64,000 bases of DNA from CADCVQ01 sp038260305 (GTDB lineage Bacteria; Actinomycetota; Thermoleophilia; Solirubrobacterales; Solirubrobacteraceae): assembly GCA_038260305.1 (NCBI GenBank), contig JBBSNY010000007.1:1-64000 (forward strand), in the 5' to 3' direction. Under the pieces are notes generated by a model that saw nothing but the letters and a program-made list of their open reading frames with translations, was not told the origin of the DNA and ran no database searches. Position 1 is the stretch's first letter. The number at the start of each line of letters is the position of its first letter. Positions 1 through 7,553 of the stretch are shown here, piece after piece. Position numbers and translations under genes: made by a program.

Positions 1-54
1 CGGGGCCGCGGCGGCCAGCGGGGCCGCGGCGGCCAGCGGGGCGACGGCGGCCAG
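1..54. repeat. 18-bp GC-rich tandem repeat at the left edge
   Basis: Three consecutive 18-bp units begin at 1, 19 and 37. The third differs by two bases. The array is cut by the window edge, so its full length is unknown. All frames are open and read as Ala-, Arg- or Gly-rich low-complexity peptide. Confidence 0.7.
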
Positions 55-114
55 CGGAAGCGCCGCGCCGCAGCCCGCGGCGGCGGCGCGGCGCGTCTGT
101 GACCCGCCCGCCAT
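1..114 (-). CDS. Possible 5' end of a gene leaving the window (partial)
   Basis: An ATG at 114 on the minus strand, 34 nt after the rny stop codon, opens a frame that runs off the window edge. A GGAG lies just upstream. The visible 38 residues are Ala-rich and come mostly from the 18-bp repeat. They could be a secreted or membrane N-terminus, but nothing identifies a family. It may equally be non-coding repeat. Confidence 0.3.
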   Translation of the reverse strand, partial: MAGGSQTRRAAAAGCGAALPLAAVAPLAAAAPLAAAAP

Positions 115-148
115 TCGCTCCACGACCACCGCGACCTGGCTCCCGACG

Positions 149-1531
149 CTACTTCGCGAACTCGACCGCGCGCGACTCGCGGATGACCGTGACCTTGATC
201 TGGCCGGGATACTCGAGCTCGCGCTCGATCTCCCGGGCGATCTCACGCGACAGCAGCATCGCCTCGTCATCGCCGATCTTCAGCGGGGCGACGATGACGC
301 GGATCTCGCGGCCGGCCTGCATCGCGTAGACCTTCTCGACGCCCTCGTGGCGCTGGGCGATGTGCTCGAGCTCGCGCAGGCGCTTGACGTAGGACTCGAG
401 CGACTCGCCGCGGGCGCCGGGCCGCGCGCCCGACAGCGCGTCGGCGGCCTGCACGATGACGGCCTCGACCGTCTGCGGCTCGACCTCGTTGTGGTGGGCC
501 TCCATCGCGTGCACGACGGCCTCCGGCTCGCCGTGGCGGCGGGCCATCTCTCCGCCGACGAGCGCGTGCGGCCCCTCGACCTCGTGCGAGACGGCCTTGC
601 CGATGTCGTGCAGCAGCGCCGCCCGCGCAGCCGTCTTGCGACTCGCGCCGAGCTCGTCGGCCATCATCGCCGCCAGCAGCGCGCACTCGACCGAATGCGA
701 GAGTACGTTCTGCCCGTAGCTCGTGCGGAACTTCAGCCGTCCCAGCGTACGGATGATCTCGATGTCCAGGCCCTGCACACCGGCCTCAAACGCCGCGTCC
801 TCGCCGGCCTGCTGCAGCAGCGCCTCGAGCTCGGACTTCGCCTGGTGGTAGGTCTCCTCGATGCGTGCCGGATGGATGCGCCCGTCGGCGAGCAGCTTCT
901 CGAGCGTGACGCGGGCGATCTCGCGACGCACCCCGTCGAACGCCGACAGCACGACCGCGTTCGGCGTGTCATCGATGATGAGGTCGACGCCGGTGAGGTT
1001 CTCGAGCGCGCGGATGTTGCGGCCCTCGCGGCCGATGATTCGCCCCTTCATGTCGTCGGAGGGCAGGTGCACGACGCTGACCGTCGTCTCGGCCGCGTGA
1101 CGCGCGGCGAGGCGCTGCATCGCGACCGACAGGATCGAGCGCACGCGGCGTTCCGCGTCGCGCTTGGTCTGCTCCTCGATCTGACGGATCTCGCGCGCGC
1201 TCTCGTGGCGGACCTGGTCGGTGATCTCGGCCATCAGCCGCTGCTTGGCCTGGCCCGCGCTCAGTCCTGAGATCTGCTCGAGCGCCGTCTCATGCTCGCG
1301 ACGGCGGCGGCCGAGCTGCTCGCGCTCGGCCTCGAGCGCCCGTGTCTGGTCGTCGAGCTCGAGCACGCGTCGATCGAGGTCGTCGGCGCGCGCGCCGAGG
1401 CGCTCCTCGAGGCGCACGAGGTCGTCGCGATCGATGACGGCCGTGCCGGCCGGAGGCAGGTGGCGATGGCGCGTGCCGAGCACGAGCACGATCGCCGCCG
1501 CCACGATGGCTGCCGCCACGATCAGCTCCAT
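149..1531 (-). CDS. rny: Ribonuclease Y
   Basis: Membrane-anchored endoribonuclease that initiates mRNA decay. The protein (460 aa) shows the full family order: an N-terminal transmembrane helix (about residues 1-20), a long Glu/Arg-rich coiled coil, a KH domain carrying GRIIGREGRNIRALE, and an HD domain with the metal-binding ALLHDIGKA motif, then the conserved C-terminal region. It is somewhat shorter than the usual ~520 aa because the coiled coil is short. I chose ATG 1531 rather than the upstream frame extension because the membrane helix follows immediately and AGAGG lies 7 nt upstream. RNase Y is absent from many actinobacteria, which use RNase E, so its presence supports a deep-branching lineage. 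RNase J and PNPase are also encoded in this window. Confidence 0.95.
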   Translation of the reverse strand: MELIVAAAIVAAAIVLVLGTRHRHLPPAGTAVIDRDDLVRLEERLGARADDLDRRVLELDDQTRALEAEREQLGRRRREHETALEQISGLSAGQAKQRLMAEITDQVRHESAREIRQIEEQTKRDAERRVRSILSVAMQRLAARHAAETTVSVVHLPSDDMKGRIIGREGRNIRALENLTGVDLIIDDTPNAVVLSAFDGVRREIARVTLEKLLADGRIHPARIEETYHQAKSELEALLQQAGEDAAFEAGVQGLDIEIIRTLGRLKFRTSYGQNVLSHSVECALLAAMMADELGASRKTAARAALLHDIGKAVSHEVEGPHALVGGEMARRHGEPEAVVHAMEAHHNEVEPQTVEAVIVQAADALSGARPGARGESLESYVKRLRELEHIAQRHEGVEKVYAMQAGREIRVIVAPLKIGDDEAMLLSREIAREIERELEYPGQIKVTVIRESRAVEFAK

Positions 1532-1860
1532 TGCCGTTCCTCTCCCCGGGCCGCCGGGATCAAGGCCGGTTGCGCGGTCCAACGTCGTTGTCAGGAAGTC
1601 AGAACGGGCGCTGCGAGGACTGTCGGCATGCGACGCTCAGCGCCGCCGTGCTCCACGGCGGGGGTGTTACGGGGTCGAGGGGCTTTGGGTGAGCGACGTC
1701 GCTCGGGTCGTATCGATGGACCGTCGTTTGGGGGCTGCCGGAAGGTTCGGGAACTGCTCTGAGACTGTCTGGATCGCCCACGCGGGGCTCGGTCTGACTC
1801 ACATTGATGATAGGTGGGTCACCCGGAGTTCACAACAGCTGTCACGAGCTGCGCACGGCA
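1532..1860. other. 329-nt intergenic region with a 14-bp palindrome
   Basis: No convincing gene is present. A 67-codon minus-strand frame (1599..1802) has no recognisable product and no Shine-Dalgarno. The region holds the AGAGG for rny and a perfect 14-bp palindrome, GAGCGACGTCGCTC, at 1691..1704. I could not place a clear -35/-10 pair. Confidence 0.5.
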
Positions 1861-2823
1861 TCAGGCGTCCTCGCGCTCGGCCCGCGCCCGCTCGTGCTCG
1901 GCGGCCGCGTCCTCGGCGGCCTCGCGGGCGCTCGTCAGCGCAGTGTCGGCATCCCGCAGCGCCTGCTCGGCGTCGTCGCGCTGACGCTCGGCCTTCTCCA
2001 GCGCGCGAGCGGCGGCGTCGGCGCGCCGTCGCGCGGCGGCCTCGACGGCTCGGAGGGCCTGGCGCGCCGCGGTGCGCTCGCGCTCGGCGCGCGCGGCCTC
2101 GGCGCGCTCGGCGGCCGCACGCTCGCGCTCAGCACGGCGCTCGGCGGCCGACGGGTTGGCATCGGCGGCCTTGCCGCGCTTGCGCTTCGAGCCGCCCAAC
2201 GGCCCGTCCACCCCAGCCTCGGACGGGGTCGGCTTCGAGCGCCCACCGCGGGTCCCGTCCGCCGTTTCGGAGTCTGGCGACACGGCAGCGCGCTTCGCGG
2301 CTCGCGGCTCCGGCGTCGCGGCCAGTGATTCCCCGAACCCGAGCCCCAGGCCGACGTGGCGCAACTCACGCTCGAGGCACCCGCCGCGGATCTGCTCGCG
2401 GGCCTCCTCGTCGAGCGCGGCGGCGTGAAGCGTGTCGTCCACGCGCTGCACGACGGCCGCGCTGAGCTCGTGGCCGGCGGAGGTCAGCAGCCCGCGGGCC
2501 GCCTCGACGAGCCGGTCGACCGCCTCGCGCTCGCACGCACCGGCGGCGCGCAGCTTGCGCCCGTCGCCGCGGCCGGCGAGCAGATCCTCCTGCGCGCCAC
2601 GCAGCCCGTCGCCCGCGTGAAACAGCGCCTGCACCGCGTCGTGCTGGGTGCGGACGAGCTGGTTGACCGCCCATGCCGCGATCGACGGCTTGCGCAGCGC
2701 GGCGACCTCCGCGGCCTCGTCGCGGCGCTTGTCCGCCCGCAGCGCCTTCGCAAGCGCGGCACGCTCGGACACGAACTCGTCGAGCGCCAGCCCGTAGAGG
2801 TCGTCGGCTTCCATGCCCGTCAT
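1861..2823 (-). CDS. Coiled-coil protein of unknown function beside recX
   Basis: The 320-aa product begins with a compact region (residues 4-150, including ALRKPSIAAWAVNQLVRT) that I recall as a widespread but uncharacterised actinobacterial protein. It then changes to an Ala/Arg/Glu-rich coiled coil to the C-terminus. No enzymatic motif or signal peptide is visible. Two in-frame ATG codons, at 2823 and 2814, are both possible starts and neither has a strong Shine-Dalgarno. The gene lies downstream of recX on the same strand, separated by a simple-sequence tandem repeat, so co-expression with recA-recX is possible but unproven. A role in DNA metabolism would be guesswork. Confidence 0.8.
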   Translation of the reverse strand: MTGMEADDLYGLALDEFVSERAALAKALRADKRRDEAAEVAALRKPSIAAWAVNQLVRTQHDAVQALFHAGDGLRGAQEDLLAGRGDGRKLRAAGACEREAVDRLVEAARGLLTSAGHELSAAVVQRVDDTLHAAALDEEAREQIRGGCLERELRHVGLGLGFGESLAATPEPRAAKRAAVSPDSETADGTRGGRSKPTPSEAGVDGPLGGSKRKRGKAADANPSAAERRAERERAAAERAEAARAERERTAARQALRAVEAAARRRADAAARALEKAERQRDDAEQALRDADTALTSAREAAEDAAAEHERARAEREDA

Positions 2824-2890
2824 GGTGCCCGGCCCGCCGCGGCGATACCAGCCCGACCCGCGACCCTGACCACCGAACGCTGACCCTGAC

Positions 2891-2974
2891 CGGCAACCCG
2901 GGGACCCGGGGACCCGGGGACCCGGCAACCCGGCAACCCGGCAACCGGCAACCCGGCAACCCGGCAACCCGGGC
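2891..2974. repeat. 8-bp tandem repeat (ACCCGGNN) between recX and its neighbour
   Basis: About ten 8-bp units follow a CGGCA lead. Three are ACCCGGGG, then three ACCCGGCA, one 7-bp unit that has lost a C (2944..2950), two more ACCCGGCA and a final ACCCGGGC. The single 7-bp unit is what slippage would leave. The array is intergenic, between recX and the downstream coiled-coil gene. Confidence 0.9.
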
Positions 2975-3049
2975 CCCGGGGCCCCGACCCCAGAGACGAT
3001 CCCCGGATCGCGCGCCCGCGGCCAACCGGCGTCTGCGGCGGCTCGGTGG

Positions 3050-3568
3050 CTACGCCCCCACCGACACGAACGTCCGCACGGCGTCGTAGGCGAGCTCGAG
3101 GTCATATCCCTTGCGGGCGAGCACCCCCAGCGCCCGCTCGCGCTCGCGCTCGGACACCGGGATCGCGGCACCGAAGCGGCGGCGCAGCAGCGCCACGGCC
3201 GCGTCGAGCTCACCCGCAGCATCGCGATCGGCGAGCGCGGCCACGACGAGGTCGCGCTCGACACCGAGCTCGAGCAGCCGGCGCTCGATCCGCTCCGGCC
3301 CCCAGTCGTCCAACCGGCGACGGTCCTCGGCGAACGTACGGGCGTAGCGGGCGTCGTTGACGTAGCCCTGGCGGACGAGCGCCGACAGCGCGCCGTCGAT
3401 CGACGCCTCGTCGATCTCCTTGGCCTCGAGCCGACGACGCACCTCGGCCTCGGTGCGGTCGCGCTTGCCGAGGTAGCGGTAGCCGATGTCGAGCGCACCC
3501 TGTAGCCGCCGCTCGGCGTCGAGCTCGTCGCCGTCGATGGCAGCCACGTCGGGATCATCGGCGGTCAC
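3050..3568 (-). CDS. recX: RecX, regulator of RecA
   Basis: Small all-helical protein (172 aa) that binds RecA filaments and modulates recombination. It shows the repeated three-helix RecX pattern: conserved tyrosines and the RRLEAKEI segment near residue 50, GYVNDARYARTF near residues 68-79, and a C-terminal repeat ending in GYDLELAYDAV. The GTG start at 3568 is preceded by GGAGG at normal spacing. It follows recA on the same strand with a 56-nt gap, the standard recA-recX arrangement, and is therefore probably induced with recA. Confidence 0.93.
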   Translation of the reverse strand: MTADDPDVAAIDGDELDAERRLQGALDIGYRYLGKRDRTEAEVRRRLEAKEIDEASIDGALSALVRQGYVNDARYARTFAEDRRRLDDWGPERIERRLLELGVERDLVVAALADRDAAGELDAAVALLRRRFGAAIPVSERERERALGVLARKGYDLELAYDAVRTFVSVGA

Positions 3569-3624
3569 GTACGGCCTCCAATCCCCTCAGCGACGATCGA
3601 CGCGATGCTGGTCGACGGGTGGAC

Positions 3625-4713
3625 CTACGCGGCCGCGCCGGCGACGGGCACCGGCGCATCGCGATCGATTGGCGCCACGAGATCCTGGCCGATGCCGAGC
3701 GCGGCGTAGACCTTGGCCTCGATCTCGCGCGCGATCTCCTGATGCGCGTCGAGGTAGCCCTTGGCGTTGTTGCGACCCTGGCCGAGGCGCTCGTCGCCGT
3801 AGGAGAAGAACGAGCCCGACTTGCCGACGATGTTGTGCTCGATCCCGAGGTCCAGCAGGCAGCCCGACGTCGAGATGCCCTTGCCGAACTCGATGTCGAA
3901 CTCGGCCTGGCGAAACGGCGCCGCGACCTTGTTCTTGACGACCTTGACGCGGACGCGGTTGCCGACGGCCTCGGTGCCGTCCTTCAGCGTCTCGATGCGG
4001 CGGATGTCGAGACGCTGAGAGGCATAGAACTTCAGCGCGCGGCCCCCGGGCTGAGTTTCCGGAGAACCGAACATGACGCCGATCTTCTCGCGGATCTGGT
4101 TCGTGAAGAGGCACAGCGTCTGCGTGCGGTTGAGATTGCCGGCGAGCTTGCGCATCGCCTGGCTCATCATCCGCGCCTGCAGGCCGACGGTCTGATCGCC
4201 CATCTGGCCCTCGAGCTCGGCGCGCGGCGTCAGAGCCGCGACGGAGTCCAGCGCGACGACGTCGACGGCGCCGGAGCGCACGAGCATGTCGCAGACCTCG
4301 AGCGCCTGCTCGCCGTAGTCGGGCTGCGAGACGAGCAGCTCGTCGATGTCGAGGCCGATGCGCTGCGCGTAGAGCGGGTCCATCGCGTGCTCGGCGTCGA
4401 TGAAGGCGCAGACGCCCCCGAGGCGCTGGGCCTCGGCGAGGACGTGGTAGACAAGCGTCGTCTTGCCGGAGGACTCCGGGCCGAAGACCTCGACGATCCG
4501 CCCGCGTGGCATGCCGCCGATCCCGAGCGCGAGATCGAGCGACAGGGCGCCGGTCGGGATCGCGTTGACCTTGACCTGCGCGCCGGGGTCGCCCATGCGC
4601 ATGACCGTGCCCTTGCCGAACTCGCGCTCGATCTGCGTGAGCGCACCCCGGAGGGCTTCGTTGCGGGCCTTGGCGGCCTTGTCTTGAGCCTTCTCGGTGT
4701 CGGTGAGAGCCAT
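3625..4713 (-). CDS. recA: RecA recombinase
   Basis: ATP-dependent strand-exchange protein and co-protease for LexA. The 362-aa sequence is typical in length, with the Walker A motif GPESSGKTT at about 78-86, Walker B VVALDSVAAL, the DNA-binding loops and an acidic-to-Ala-rich C-terminus. The ATG at 4713 has AGAAAGG upstream. A 208-nt non-coding region precedes it and contains a LexA-type palindrome (4857..4870), so classical SOS induction is likely. recX follows on the same strand. Confidence 0.98.
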   Translation of the reverse strand: MALTDTEKAQDKAAKARNEALRGALTQIEREFGKGTVMRMGDPGAQVKVNAIPTGALSLDLALGIGGMPRGRIVEVFGPESSGKTTLVYHVLAEAQRLGGVCAFIDAEHAMDPLYAQRIGLDIDELLVSQPDYGEQALEVCDMLVRSGAVDVVALDSVAALTPRAELEGQMGDQTVGLQARMMSQAMRKLAGNLNRTQTLCLFTNQIREKIGVMFGSPETQPGGRALKFYASQRLDIRRIETLKDGTEAVGNRVRVKVVKNKVAAPFRQAEFDIEFGKGISTSGCLLDLGIEHNIVGKSGSFFSYGDERLGQGRNNAKGYLDAHQEIAREIEAKVYAALGIGQDLVAPIDRDAPVPVAGAAA

Positions 4714-4797
4714 GTACTGAAAGCCTTTCTGCGCTCGGAAGGGTCCGCCAAGCTAGCTGTCGGATCGGACGGAATTGCAGCCTAGGACGGGGTCTGT

Positions 4798-4813
4798 GCC
4801 GTCTCTAGACGGC
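4798..4813 (-). promoter_or_regulatory. Short inverted repeat in the recA leader
   Basis: GCCGTCT and AGACGGC are separated by 2 nt, about 85 nt upstream of the recA start codon. It could form a hairpin in a long recA 5' leader or be a protein-binding site. No T-run follows, so it is not an intrinsic terminator. Confidence 0.4.
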
Positions 4814-4856
4814 TTCGTCACAACTCTGCGCAGGAAGTGTCCGCAATCGCCCGGAC

Positions 4857-4870
4857 AGAACGCCTGTTCC
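4857..4870 (-). promoter_or_regulatory. LexA (SOS) box upstream of recA
   Basis: The core GAAC-N4-GTTC palindrome at 4858..4869 reads GAACAGGCGTTC on the minus strand. This fits the Gram-positive/actinobacterial LexA operator CGAAC-N4-GTTCG. It lies about 145 nt upstream of recA. A TTGACC at 4911..4916 could be the -35 of a recA promoter, which would place the box near the start of the transcript, but I see no good -10. Confidence 0.75.
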
Positions 4871-4921
4871 CACTCGATTCTGCTGGAGACAAAGCTCTAG
4901 TTCCTGGAGCGGTCAAGCCGG

Positions 4922-5512
4922 CTACGAGTGGCCGCGCCGGCCGCGTCGGCGGCGAAGCGTGAACAGCGAACTCGTAGCCACGAGCAGCACGACGCCAGCC
5001 GCGACCGCCACTGCCGTGAACCCGCCGCGCCCGCCGGTGGTGTCGCTCGAAGTGGTCGCGGCCGAAGGCGCCGCCTTCGCTGGACGGCGCCGCACCGTCA
5101 TCGAGTCCCAGGTGTAATGGGCACCACCCTCGCTGCCGTCGTACAGCAGGACCAGGTACCGCCCCGTTGGCACCTCGGGAACCAGGAACCTCGCTCGCTC
5201 ACGGGCGTCCTTCCGGTCGCGGTTCAACAACACGATGCGCGGCGCGCCATCCACGTGAGCGGCGATGAGCGCCGGCTGCCCGTAGTAGATGTCCGCGCGG
5301 GTCGGGTTCCACACCGCTCTGAACACGTTGTTGATGACGACGGCGTCGCCGGGATACGCCGTTCGCGGCAAGCACCCACACGGCCCATGCGCGCTCGCTG
5401 CCGTTCCTTCAAGACACAGCGCGACCAGAGCCACGACCACGACGACCAAGCTGCGCGCCCCGAGGCCACCCAAGGGCCGCAGAGGCGGGACCGTTGAAAC
5501 GCCAAACACCAT
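4922..5512 (-). CDS. Secreted, membrane-anchored protein of unknown function with a LexA-box promoter
   Basis: The 196-aa product has an N-terminal signal peptide (hydrophobic about 21-37, cleavage likely after ASA), and a mature domain of ~100 residues starting HGPCGCLP and predicted beta-rich. A Thr/Ser/Ala linker follows, then one transmembrane helix (about 163-184) and an Arg-rich cytoplasmic tail. This is a cell-surface architecture. The CGC pair near the mature N-terminus suggests a disulfide or metal site. I recognise no named family. It lies directly upstream of recA in the same direction, with 208 nt between. Its own promoter (TGTTCC-N17-TATAGC) is overlapped by a LexA-type box at 5610..5623, so DNA-damage induction of a surface protein is the testable inference. 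Confidence 0.8.
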   Translation of the reverse strand: MVFGVSTVPPLRPLGGLGARSLVVVVVALVALCLEGTAASAHGPCGCLPRTAYPGDAVVINNVFRAVWNPTRADIYYGQPALIAAHVDGAPRIVLLNRDRKDARERARFLVPEVPTGRYLVLLYDGSEGGAHYTWDSMTVRRRPAKAAPSAATTSSDTTGGRGGFTAVAVAAGVVLLVATSSLFTLRRRRGRRGHS

Positions 5513-5586
5513 CGAGCGTACGGACTGTAACCGGCTCTCGGTCCCATATCACGTCGGCTACCACCGGCGGCCCGATTCCCAGGTTT

Positions 5587-5623
5587 GCTATATCCAGGAG
5601 AATCGAGTAGGAACACCTGTTCG
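5587..5623 (-). promoter_or_regulatory. LexA (SOS) box overlapping a promoter
   Basis: On the minus strand GAACAGGTGTTC (5611..5622, flanked by TC) matches the LexA operator and differs from the recA box at one core position. A -35-like TGTTCC (5610..5615) lies inside the box, and a TATAGC -10 (5587..5592) follows after 17 bp. This is the classical geometry for repression by LexA. The transcript would start near 5580 and encode the secreted protein at 5512. Confidence 0.7.
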
Positions 5624-5673
5624 ACTCCGCGGAGCACCGCGGAGCGCCGGGGGAACGCGCGGCCGGACGTTGA

Positions 5674-6231
5674 CTACGAGATGTCCGCGCCGAGCAGACG
5701 GCGAGTCGCGAGCGGCTCATAGCGAGCGCCGCCGGGGGCGGGGCTCGAGCGGTACAGCGTCAGCGCGGATGCCTCGAACTGCAGCAGCGGCGCGGGCGGG
5801 TCGATCTTGCGGGGAACGCGAAAGTTCCCCCGCGGTATGCGGCCCACCGTGACGTGCGGGCGAAACGGGCGCTCGTCGGGCTGATAGCCGATCGCCTGCG
5901 CGAGCGCGGCGACGACGTCGGCATGCAGCGCCGTCAGCGCCGGGGCGTCGCGCACGGCGACGCAGAGCACGCCCGGCCCACGCGGCGGCAGCCACAGTGC
6001 ACCCGCGGTCTCGAGCGGGCAGACGTCGCGCGCCAGCCCCTCGAGCCCCGTCGCGATCGCCGCGGCGTCCTGCGCCGAGCGCGAGCCGAGGAAGGCGAGC
6101 GTGACGTGGAGGTTCTCCGCCACGATGCGGCGTACGCCCGGCGCCGCGGCGAGCTGGCACCAGCCGGCAAGCTGCGCCCGGACCCCCGCAGGCAGGTCGA
6201 GCGCGACGAACAGGCGCAGGCGCTCGCTCAC
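5674..6231 (-). CDS. thpR: RNA 2',3'-cyclic phosphodiesterase (LigT/ThpR family)
   Basis: Hydrolyses RNA 2',3'-cyclic phosphate ends, with possible RNA ligase activity. The 185-aa protein carries the two HxTx signatures of the 2H phosphoesterase superfamily: HVTLAF at residue 42 and HVTVGR at 126, about 84 residues apart, as the fold requires. The GTG start at 6231 overlaps the cinA stop as GTGA, so translation is coupled. A cinA-thpR-recA order is common in actinobacteria and others. In vivo function is not well established for the family. Confidence 0.92.
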   Translation of the reverse strand: MSERLRLFVALDLPAGVRAQLAGWCQLAAAPGVRRIVAENLHVTLAFLGSRSAQDAAAIATGLEGLARDVCPLETAGALWLPPRGPGVLCVAVRDAPALTALHADVVAALAQAIGYQPDERPFRPHVTVGRIPRGNFRVPRKIDPPAPLLQFEASALTLYRSSPAPGGARYEPLATRRLLGADIS

Positions 6232-7553
6232 ACCACGGGCGCGGGTGGGGGTGCGGCATCCGCGTCGCCGAGCAGCAGCCGCCGCACGAGGTGCAGCGCG
6301 ACGGTCGTCGAGCGGTCGCGCACGTCGGCGCGCCCGCCGGGCAGCGTGACCGAGCGCGTCAAGCGGCGGCCGTCGCGATGCGACGCCGAGAGCCAGACCA
6401 GGCCCACCGGCTTGCAGTCGCTGCCGCCGCCCGGACCGGCGATCCCGGTGATCCCCACCCCGACGTCCGCGCCGAGCGCCGCGCGGGCGCCGTTGGCGAG
6501 CGCAACCGCGACCGCCATCGACACCGCGCCGACCCGCGCGATCAGCGCGTCGGGCACCCCGGCCAGCGTGGTCTTCGCGGCATTCGAATAGACGACGAGC
6601 CCCCCGGCCATGACCTCCGAGGAACCCGGCAGCTCCGTCAGCCGCGCGGACAACAGGCCGCCAGTGCAGGACTCGGCGACGGCGATCGTCTCGCCCGCCT
6701 GCGCCAGCAGCGACAGGACCTGCCCGTCGACCGTCGTGGCGTCATCGGAGAACAGCGTGTCGGCGTGGCGCTCGCGCACGAGCGCCTCCAGGCGCGCGTA
6801 GACCTCGGCGTCGGGCGGTTCGAAGCGGGTCACGACCTCGACCTCGCCGCGCCGCAGGCACGTCGTCACCTCGAGCCGGTCAAGCTCGATCCCCGCATCC
6901 TCGGCGGCTCGCAGGGTCGCCGCGATCTCCGACTCCGGCATCCCGAACAGCCGCAGCATCTCGCGCCGGTACTCGACGGCCCCCTCCAGCGCGGCCCGCA
7001 CGAGCGGCGTCCCGACCGCCGTCCGCCACATCGGCTGCAGCTCGCGCGGCGGGCCCGGCAGGACGACCACGGTCGGGCGCGCGCCGGAATCCGACGACGA
7101 CGGCGTCACGACGAGCCCCGGCGCCGTCCCGACCGGCTCGAGTACGAACGCTCCCGTCGGAATCACGGCCTGCTTGCGATTGGAAAGCAGCACCGCCTCC
7201 GGATCGAGGTCCGGCCAGCGCGCCATGAGCGGCTTCAGGATCTCGCCGATCCGCCCCTCGAGCGCCGTGTCGAGCACCATCTCGCGGCCCTGGAAGCGAC
7301 CCACGACCTCCGCGGTCAGGTCGTCGGCCGTCGGCCCGAGACCGCCGCTCGTGACGATCAGCGCGCAGCCCTCGCCGGCGAGAAAGCGCAGGGCCCGCAG
7401 GATCTCCTCGGGACGGTCGCCGACGACGACGATCGCCGCCGTGTCCGCGCCGAGCTCGAGCAAGCGATCCGAGAGCCACGGCCCGTTGCGGTCGGAGACA
7501 CGTCCCGTCAGCACCTCCGTACCGGTGACGACGATCCCCGCGCGAACGCTCAC
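6228..7553 (-). CDS. cinA: CinA: NMN deamidase with MoCF-like domain
   Basis: Bifunctional NAD-salvage protein. The N-terminal ~170 residues are the MoCF/MogA-like domain (TGTEVLTGRVSDRNGPW, SGGLGPTADDLT), a putative ADP-ribose pyrophosphatase. The C-terminal ~160 residues are the PncC amidase domain (AESCTGGLLSARLTE), which converts NMN to nicotinate mononucleotide. Full length at 441 aa. It overlaps the genes on both sides by 4 nt (GTGA). CinA often lies next to recA and was first linked to competence; no competence genes are seen here. Confidence 0.95.
   Translation of the reverse strand: MSVRAGIVVTGTEVLTGRVSDRNGPWLSDRLLELGADTAAIVVVGDRPEEILRALRFLAGEGCALIVTSGGLGPTADDLTAEVVGRFQGREMVLDTALEGRIGEILKPLMARWPDLDPEAVLLSNRKQAVIPTGAFVLEPVGTAPGLVVTPSSSDSGARPTVVVLPGPPRELQPMWRTAVGTPLVRAALEGAVEYRREMLRLFGMPESEIAATLRAAEDAGIELDRLEVTTCLRRGEVEVVTRFEPPDAEVYARLEALVRERHADTLFSDDATTVDGQVLSLLAQAGETIAVAESCTGGLLSARLTELPGSSEVMAGGLVVYSNAAKTTLAGVPDALIARVGAVSMAVAVALANGARAALGADVGVGITGIAGPGGGSDCKPVGLVWLSASHRDGRRLTRSVTLPGGRADVRDRSTTVALHLVRRLLLGDADAAPPPAPVV

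Noticed and set aside
1599..1802. Minus-strand 67-codon frame in the rny upstream region
   Set aside because: No recognisable family, no ribosome-binding site, and it spans the palindrome; kept only as intergenic.
2891..2974. CRISPR-like array
   Set aside because: Units are 8 bp and contiguous with no spacers; it is a microsatellite. No CRISPR repeats or cas genes occur in the window.
4798..4813. Intrinsic terminator in the recA leader
   Set aside because: The hairpin has a 2-nt loop and no following T-run.
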